In this document: positions 6,404 to 9,767 of the stretch, in pieces | Layout of the letters: each line of letters begins with the position of its first letter | Numbering within the stretch: the stretch's first letter is position 1 | Origin: Anaerolineaceae bacterium UBA6105 | Lineage (GTDB): Bacteria; Chloroflexota; Anaerolineae; Anaerolineales; Anaerolineaceae | Direction of reading: 5' to 3' | Assembly: GCA_002423495.1 (NCBI GenBank) | Contig: DIWN01000008.1 | Coordinates: forward strand, 1 to 9,767 | DNA: 9,767 nucleotides | The notes under the pieces: model-generated | Databases searched by the model: none | Told to the model about the DNA's origin: nothing | The model's input: only the letters and a program-made list of their open reading frames with translations | Translations under genes and position numbers: made by a program

Positions 6404-6564
6404 GAAGACCTGGCGGTCAAAAACCTCGCAAGGTCAGGAGACCTTGCGAGAACAAAGGCTTCGCACTCAGGAGACCGGCGAGAACGACTAACTGGAGACC
6501 TGACGGTCAACTGCCTCGCACGGTCCCACAGGGAGGCTTCGCACTGAGGACACCGGCGAGAACA
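6404..6564. repeat. REP array 5' of RAYT 2
   Basis: This begins with the 80-base block 6406-6485 identical to 4053-4132, including the perfect 11-bp stem at 6425-6450. A diverged second unit follows: GGAGACCTGACGGTC (6494-6508), CCTCGCACGGTC, then GGCTTCGCACT again (6535-6545) and GACACCGGCGAGAAC. It lacks the extra leading piece present in array 1 (4012-4052), although both arrays follow the same GGATTTCTG (4003-4011 and 6396-6404). Confidence 0.75.
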
Positions 6565-6600
6565 GATTTACCTGCCGCCGACGGGAGCAGATTTTTTCTG

Positions 6601-6629
6601 TTGACATCCAACCCGGCTGAATGTACAAT
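6601..6629 (+). promoter_or_regulatory. Near-consensus promoter of the tetR-family gene
   Basis: TTGACA (6601-6606) and TACAAT (6624-6629) are separated by exactly 17 bases. The predicted start is near 6636, inside the palindromic operator, and the leader carries AAAGGA (6653-6658) five bases before the ATG. Confidence 0.8.
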
Positions 6630-6645
6630 ATGACCGGTCAGTCAT
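6630..6645. promoter_or_regulatory. Probable autoregulatory operator of the TetR-family protein
   Basis: TGACCGGTCA (6631-6640) is a perfect 10-bp palindrome. It overlaps a wider inverted repeat, ATGAC-6-GTCAT (6630-6645). It begins directly after the -10 and covers the expected transcription start, the classic position for repression of the regulator's own gene. TGACCG-type half-sites are common among TetR-family operators. Confidence 0.65.
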
Positions 6646-6663
6646 ACCACCCAAAGGAATCCC

Positions 6664-7350
6664 ATGCCCACGAAAACCTACTATAATCTTCCCGAAGAAA
6701 AGCGCCTGAAAGTCGAAAGTGCTGCCATCGCTGAGTTTGCCACCAATCCGCTGCAAAGCGCATCGGTCAATGCCATTGTCAGCGAAGCGGGCATTGCCAA
6801 GGGATCTTTTTACCAATATTTTGAAAACATCGATGACCTGTACGTTCACATCCTCGGTATTATCTACAAGAAAAAACTTGAAGTGATCAACAGCCTGCCC
6901 CTTGATTCGGCCAACCTCGACACCTTTCGCTATTTGCGGCGGGTTCTGCAGGCGGCGGTGGAGTTCCAGATCAAATACCCGGATTTTGCCAGCATTGAGC
7001 GCTTTCGGCGGATGAACTCCAATCACTCAAGCAGTGTCGACCCGGAGACGGGTGAACGAATCAGTGGGGACGGGCGCTTCCATGCCTTTTTGACCCAGGG
7101 TATCCTGCACGACGACATTGCCACCTGGGTGGACGTGGAAATGGCGGCTTTTATACTCGAGATTATCGAAGGTGGGATTGCCCCCTACCTGGTGGAACGG
7201 ATCGGCGAGAAGGCTCCCGACATTATGTCAGGCACGCTTTCTGCGGGTTATGACCGCACGACCCAGGATTTGTTCGACAATCTGATGGACATCCTCGAGG
7301 CGGGCTTGGCGCGCGATCCACAAATCCGGAAAGATTTTTATTCCAAATAA
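6664..7350 (+). CDS. TetR/AcrR-family transcriptional regulator
   Basis: 228 residues, a usual length for the family. The N-terminal DNA-binding domain has the typical order: a first helix with EEKRLKVESAAIAEFA (11-26), the helix-turn-helix SVNAIVSEAGIAKGSFYQYF (34-53), then ENIDDLYVHIL (54-64). The C-terminal ligand and dimer domain (about 70-228) gives no clue to the inducer. The start is supported by AAAGGA at good spacing. The gene is alone: a REP array lies upstream and a convergent gene downstream, so its target beyond its own promoter is not in this window. It likely represses itself through the palindrome at 6630-6645. Confidence 0.92.
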   Translation: MPTKTYYNLPEEKRLKVESAAIAEFATNPLQSASVNAIVSEAGIAKGSFYQYFENIDDLYVHILGIIYKKKLEVINSLPLDSANLDTFRYLRRVLQAAVEFQIKYPDFASIERFRRMNSNHSSSVDPETGERISGDGRFHAFLTQGILHDDIATWVDVEMAAFILEIIEGGIAPYLVERIGEKAPDIMSGTLSAGYDRTTQDLFDNLMDILEAGLARDPQIRKDFYSK

Positions 7351-7379
7351 AGGATTTCCCCCCTGCGAATATTACAACA

Positions 7380-7411
7380 AAAAAGGACCTGCTTGCTTGC
7401 AAATCCTTTTT
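7380..7411. terminator. Bidirectional terminator between convergent tetR-family and pfk-like genes
   Basis: AAAAAGGA (7380-7387) and TCCTTTTT (7404-7411) form an 8-bp stem with T tracts on both strands, so it could serve both genes. The 16-base loop has a further TGC/GCA pairing. The stem is AT-rich, making it only moderately strong. Confidence 0.5.
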
Positions 7412-7425
7412 GACTTTTAGCAAAC

Positions 7426-8547
7426 TTAAGCAAATGGAAGGTCGGTAACGCCCAGGCAGGTGCCAACCTGGAACGAACCGCGGATCCAGTCGTGGTCGAG
7501 AGGCATAAGCTTCACTTTGCCAGCCACCTCGTCCAAGGGAACGCTGGTGACCGAGCCATCGATGCGGCAGGCCATGCGCCCAAACTCACCCTCCACCGCC
7601 ATTCTCACGCTCCACTCCGCCAGTTGATTGGCGAGCAGTCGGTCAGCCGCGGTGGGGGTGCCGCCGCGAACCAGTGAACCCAGGATGGTGATGTGGGTTT
7701 CAAGATCGGTCGCTTCGCCAAGACGCCGCGCCAACAGCAGGGTTTGCGCCGAGTAGTTGTTTTCGATGCGTTCGTAGGCTTTTTCCTGCTCCTCGGCGCT
7801 GGCGGATTGTTTACTGGCAGCCAGCTCCATGAAGTCAACCAGTTCCTTGGACTTGGCTTTTTCAGCGACAGCCACAAGGGAGAAGTTGCGCCCGGCGGCT
7901 TTGCGGCGATGAATAGCTTCGATCACCACATCAAAATCATAAGGGATTTCCGGGATGAGAATCACGTCCGCGCCTGCAGCCAGTCCCGCACCCATGGTCA
8001 GCCAGCCGGAGCAGCTGCCGAGCAGCTCAGCCAGCATAATGCGGTGTGTGGCGTTGGCGTTGGTGTGGAGGCGGTCGATCGCCTCGGTGGCGATCTCGCG
8101 GGCGGTGTCGAAACCGATGGATTTATCCGTGCGGGGCACGTCGTTTTCACAGGATTTTGGCATGGTGATGATGTTCAAGCCAGCCTGGCTGAGGTGATAG
8201 GCCGCGGATTGGCTCTTGTTGTCACCGATGACGACCAGTGCGTCAAGATTGTTGCGGTGGTAGCTGTCGAGGGCCTCCTGGGTGCGGTCGACGGGACCCT
8301 GAGGGCTCGGCATGGACTCAGGCACGTGGCGACTGGTGCCAAGGATGGTGCCGCCCTGGGTGAGGATGCCCGAGAGCATTGTGCCTTCCAGCAGGTTTAT
8401 CTTGCGGTCCTCAATCAGGCCGAGAAAACCATCCCGAAAACCAAACACTTCCATGTCGTGGTTGTTTGCTACAGCCTTGCCAAAGCCGCGAATGGCAACG
8501 TTGGCGCCTGGGCTGTCACTGCCTGCTGTGATTAATCCGATTCTCAT
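7426..8547 (-). CDS. Divergent phosphofructokinase-family protein with altered catalytic motifs
   Basis: 373 residues, close to the longer bacterial PFKs. Family landmarks appear in order: RIGLITAG with GSDSPGAN (9-16), GGTILGTSR (65-73), LDALVVIG (101-108), NDVPRTDKSIGFDTA (135-149), ELLGSCSGWLTMGAGLAAGAD (174-193), VAVAEKAK (225-232) and ILGSLVRGGTP (288-298). However, key residues differ from ATP- and PPi-dependent PFKs: the GGDGS or GGDDT nucleotide/metal loop is GDNKS (108-112), TIDND with its catalytic Asp is SCEND (132-136), MGR is LGS (176-178), and the LGH of LGHxQRGG is LGS. The Lys in PKSCEND resembles PPi-type enzymes. It may use another substrate, be regulatory, or be inactive. 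I chose the ATG at 8547 over a GTG at 8556 because AGGAG (8560-8556) sits eight bases before it and overlaps the GTG. Confidence 0.85.
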   Translation of the reverse strand: MRIGLITAGSDSPGANVAIRGFGKAVANNHDMEVFGFRDGFLGLIEDRKINLLEGTMLSGILTQGGTILGTSRHVPESMPSPQGPVDRTQEALDSYHRNNLDALVVIGDNKSQSAAYHLSQAGLNIITMPKSCENDVPRTDKSIGFDTAREIATEAIDRLHTNANATHRIMLAELLGSCSGWLTMGAGLAAGADVILIPEIPYDFDVVIEAIHRRKAAGRNFSLVAVAEKAKSKELVDFMELAASKQSASAEEQEKAYERIENNYSAQTLLLARRLGEATDLETHITILGSLVRGGTPTAADRLLANQLAEWSVRMAVEGEFGRMACRIDGSVTSVPLDEVAGKVKLMPLDHDWIRGSFQVGTCLGVTDLPFA

Positions 8548-8576
8548 CTTACACACTCCTGTTCTTTGTTAATCCA

Positions 8577-8582
8577 ATTATA
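8577..8582 (-). promoter_or_regulatory. -10 element of the pfk-like gene
   Basis: A perfect TATAAT lies on the minus strand about 30 bases before the ATG; no convincing -35 is seen. It overlaps one arm of a 6-bp inverted repeat, ATAGCC-10-GGCTAT (8580-8601), which could be an operator but is short. Confidence 0.45.
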
Positions 8583-8655
8583 GCCTTAGAAACAGGGCTA
8601 TGAGAGGATTAGCGTGATGAGTTTTTTCCAAAATTCGCCGTTTTTGTCTCCTACC

Positions 8656-8664
8656 TGTTATAGT
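8656..8664 (+). promoter_or_regulatory. Extended -10 of the acidic small-protein gene
   Basis: TGTTATAGT gives a TGn-extended -10 (TATAGT). It is followed by AAAGGAG (8671-8677) six bases before the ATG. The gene therefore has its own short leader and is divergent from the pfk-like gene. Confidence 0.5.
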
Positions 8665-8683
8665 ATAAGAAAAGGAGATTAAC

Positions 8684-8899
8684 ATGGAACTTAACGAAGC
8701 ATTCTTAAATGAAATAGTCCTGCTGCGCCATACCCTGGAAAGGATTGCAGCCTCATTGGAGGACATCGACGATACCCTTGAGATCATGTTCCTGCTGGAT
8801 GATTACGAGGATGAAGATCTGGAGGAACTGGATCTGCTCGATTCTTTCGAGGAAGGGGAAGAATTCGGGGAAGTGGACAAGAAAATCGACGAAGACTGA
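8684..8899 (+). CDS. Small, very acidic protein of unknown function
   Basis: 71 residues with no family I recognise. Residues 1-36 form a probable amphipathic or coiled-coil helix (LNEIVLLRHTLERIAASLEDI). From about 26 onward the chain is dominated by Asp and Glu (DDYEDEDLEELDLLDSFEEGEE), so roughly 40% of all residues are acidic. There is no signal peptide or membrane segment. That it is a real gene is supported by a near-perfect Shine-Dalgarno at ideal spacing, an extended -10 and a hairpin terminator. An acidic protein of this kind could mimic nucleic acid or bind a basic partner, but nothing in the sequence identifies one. Confidence 0.75.
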   Translation: MELNEAFLNEIVLLRHTLERIAASLEDIDDTLEIMFLLDDYEDEDLEELDLLDSFEEGEEFGEVDKKIDED

Positions 8900-8935
8900 C
8901 CCGCAATTGATGGACAGCGGTTGGAGAAACAAAAA

Positions 8936-8964
8936 AACCGCCTGTTCGCACAAGCGGTTGTTTT
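8936..8964 (+). terminator. Rho-independent terminator after the acidic small protein
   Basis: AACCGC (8936-8941) pairs with GCGGTT (8954-8959). An inner TGT/ACA pairing closes a TCGC loop, with one C/A mismatch between the two stems. A T-rich GTTTTG follows, and an A-run precedes the hairpin. Confidence 0.7.
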
Positions 8965-9103
8965 GTGTGCCGAGTCATGGATTCGCAAAGAGTTGCGCAC
9001 ATAAGCTTTATGATATAGCTTCATCAATCGAATCTAGGTTTGAATCATCATAAACTCAAATAATTTGTTGAAAAGTTAAAATTTTCAGAAAGGATTGGCA
9101 ATA

Positions 9104-9490
9104 ATGGGTACTTTGTCTAAAACCACATGTCTCCAGTGTGGTCATACATTCGTGGACAGATCAGGTGGGGGACGCTTGTTTCACCAGTTTCGGTGTGAAA
9201 ATTGTGGTGAATCTAAATTTGTCAGCCATAAAGAATTGGGGGAGGCTTATGATCGGTATGCGTATAAATCTATCCAAGATTTGTTTGAAGAACTTCAAAA
9301 CGAGCCTAACTTTGAAATTGAGAGGGAACACGAAAAGGATTACGAAAAGGATTACGAAAAGGATGTAGAGAATATTGTTGGTAGGTGTAAGTGTGGTGGA
9401 AGGTATCTACTTCATGCACCATCCCGCTGTCCAAAATGTCACTCTACTCAACTCGAGAGGGATGATTCTGATACTATCTTCTATGATTGA
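9104..9490 (+). CDS. Protein with two zinc-ribbon-like Cys clusters and an acidic-basic linker
   Basis: 128 residues with a four-Cys cluster at each end. The first is CLQC with CENC (Cys9, 12, 31, 34); the second is CKCGG with CPKC (Cys95, 97, 109, 112), of rubredoxin-like or short zinc-ribbon style. Between them is a probably helical segment (about 43-90) rich in Glu, Lys, Asp and Tyr with a tandem EKDY repeat (77-87). I cannot assign a function; paired zinc ribbons often bind nucleic acid or other proteins. The start is the ATG at 9104: AAAGGA (9089-9094) stands nine bases before it, while the in-frame TTG at 9095 directly abuts that site. No convincing promoter is seen in 8965-9103, which is AT-rich. 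Downstream, 9491-9552 holds nothing I recognise. Confidence 0.8.
   Translation: MGTLSKTTCLQCGHTFVDRSGGGRLFHQFRCENCGESKFVSHKELGEAYDRYAYKSIQDLFEELQNEPNFEIEREHEKDYEKDYEKDVENIVGRCKCGGRYLLHAPSRCPKCHSTQLERDDSDTIFYD
9332..9364 (+). repeat. 12-bp tandem repeat inside the zinc-ribbon gene
   Basis: GAAAAGGATTAC occurs twice back to back (9332-9355), with a third partial copy (9356-9364). It encodes EKDY-EKDY-EKD. The period is a multiple of three, so slippage would change linker length without shifting the frame. Confidence 0.8.
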
Positions 9491-9552
9491 ATGTAGCCTT
9501 CCAGTGTTTTAATTCTTCACTAATTGCAGAGGCATGGTCCACGATAGCGTTT

Positions 9553-9602
9553 AAAAAACCTCCCAAATCAGATCTCCGACAGGGAGTCTAACTAGGGAGG
9601 TT
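9553..9602 (-). terminator. Terminator of the tRNA-Phe transcript, nested hairpin
   Basis: Read on the minus strand, AACCTCCC (9602-9595) pairs with GGGAGGTT (9564-9557) and is followed by a run of T to 9553. The 30-base interior contains a second, smaller hairpin (CTCC/GGAG around 9574-9586). It begins about ten bases after the tRNA 3' end. Confidence 0.7.
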
Positions 9603-9612
9603 CTCCGTACGA

Positions 9613-9685
9613 TGCCGAGTCACAGACTTGAACTGTGGACCCTTCAATTTTCAGTCGAATGCTCTACCAACTGAGCTAACTCGGC
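9613..9685 (-). tRNA. tRNA-Phe (anticodon GAA)
   Basis: The 73-nt minus-strand sequence folds as a full cloverleaf. The acceptor GCCGAGT pairs with ACTCGGC, and the discriminator is A73. The D stem is GCTC/GAGC around AGTTGGTA. The anticodon stem TTCGA/TTGAA carries the loop CTGAAAA, giving GAA at 34-36. The five-base variable region is GGGTC, and the T stem CACAG/CTGTG holds TTCAAGT. The CCA end is not encoded, so a nucleotidyltransferase must add it. The anticodon stem contains a G-T pair. Confidence 0.96.
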
Positions 9686-9696
9686 AACGAACTGAA

Positions 9697-9725
9697 ATTT
9701 TAACCGCGACCGGCGAGACTGTCAA
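9697..9725 (-). promoter_or_regulatory. Strong promoter of tRNA-Phe
   Basis: On the minus strand TTGACA (9725-9720) and TAAAAT (9702-9697) are separated by exactly 17 bases. The predicted start near 9690 is only about five bases before the mature tRNA 5' end, so the 5' leader is very short. Sequence from 9726 to the window end shows nothing else I recognise. Confidence 0.8.
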
Positions 9726-9767
9726 GCAATTCGTTTTTGGTGTGTTATTAGTCAGCGAATATGTCAC

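Larger units (their letters stand above)
5757..6564 (-). mobile_element. RAYT unit 2: 3' REP, transposase, 5' REP array
   Basis: This has the same layout and orientation as unit 1, from the 3' REP to the last REP-like GGCGAGAACAG at 6555-6565. Its outer edge stops about 35 bases before the -35 of the tetR-family promoter, which is left intact. The element ends are inferred from where REP similarity stops. Confidence 0.65.

Noticed and set aside
3221..6564. Possible CRISPR array
   Set aside because: The repeats are palindromic, unequal in length, irregularly spaced and occur on both strands around transposase genes, with no unique equal-sized spacers and no cas genes.
3362..6564. IS200/IS605 insertion sequence with TnpB
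   Set aside because: The transposases carry the RayT signature (NPVRxG, WRHSSAGYW) and are bracketed by inverted REPs. No TnpB or IscB reading frame or omega-RNA-like region is present.
7693..8535. 280-codon plus-strand reading frame opposite the pfk-like gene
   Set aside because: It is the antisense shadow of a high-GC coding sequence whose own frame shows clear PFK motifs. It has no ribosome site and no family resemblance.
8684..9490. Acidic small protein and zinc-ribbon protein as a toxin-antitoxin pair
   Set aside because: They are separated by a terminator and about 200 bases, have separate ribosome sites, and neither resembles a known toxin or antitoxin.
9613..9685. tRNA-Phe as an integration site for a genomic island
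   Set aside because: No integrase and no duplicated tRNA 3' end are seen in the window; the RAYT island lies about 3 kb away and is of a different type.
9709..9716. REP-like ACCGGCGAG inside the tRNA promoter
   Set aside because: The match is only about nine to twelve bases, falls in the -35/-10 spacer and has no accompanying palindrome, so it is best explained by chance.

Overview
The window looks like a stretch of chromosome from an uncultured or little-studied bacterium, most likely Chloroflexota (Anaerolineae-like). This is inference from gene style, not a search result: lipoproteins with Thr/Pro/Glu-rich linkers, a mycobacterial-type HIT protein, a divergent phosphofructokinase paralogue, several extended -10 or leaderless-looking promoters, and a tRNA without encoded CCA. 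No rRNA, CRISPR array, prophage or integrase is visible.

Layout. 1-1595 (minus) is an APC-type amino-acid permease with a cytoplasmic Usp-like domain at its C-terminus; its 3' end is cut by the window. 1815-2573 (plus) is a head-GIN/DUF2807 lipoprotein. It converges on 2605-3096 (minus), a HIT-family Ap4A phosphorylase-like protein. From about 3180 to 6564 lies a repeat-rich accessory island, all genes on the minus strand. It holds two complete REP-associated tyrosine transposases (RAYTs; 3414-3956 and 5808-6350, about 87% identical), each followed by one REP-like palindrome and preceded by a multi-palindrome array in the opposite orientation. An AT-rich lipoprotein gene of unknown function (4213-5697) sits between the two units. 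A solo REP copy fused to a decayed RAYT 3' end (3221-3300), a more degenerate REP (3301-3331) and an unrelated GC-rich palindrome (3189-3210) lie on the HIT side.

From 6601 the sequence returns to ordinary genes: a TetR-family regulator (6664-7350, plus) with a near-consensus promoter and a palindromic operator at its expected transcription start; a convergent phosphofructokinase-family gene (7426-8547, minus) in which the usual catalytic motifs are changed; a very acidic 71-residue protein (8684-8899) with its own terminator; a protein with two zinc-ribbon-like Cys clusters (9104-9490); and a tRNA-Phe(GAA) on the minus strand with a strong promoter and a terminator.

How it works together. 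Most genes outside the island look like single transcription units with recognisable promoters, so no operon-level pathway can be read. The most interesting part is the RAYT/REP island: two sister RAYT units in the same orientation, with an 80-bp identical piece in their 5' arrays, compensatory changes in palindrome stems and a passenger gene between them. The second point of interest is the phosphofructokinase-like protein, whose altered metal and catalytic residues suggest either a different substrate or a non-catalytic role.
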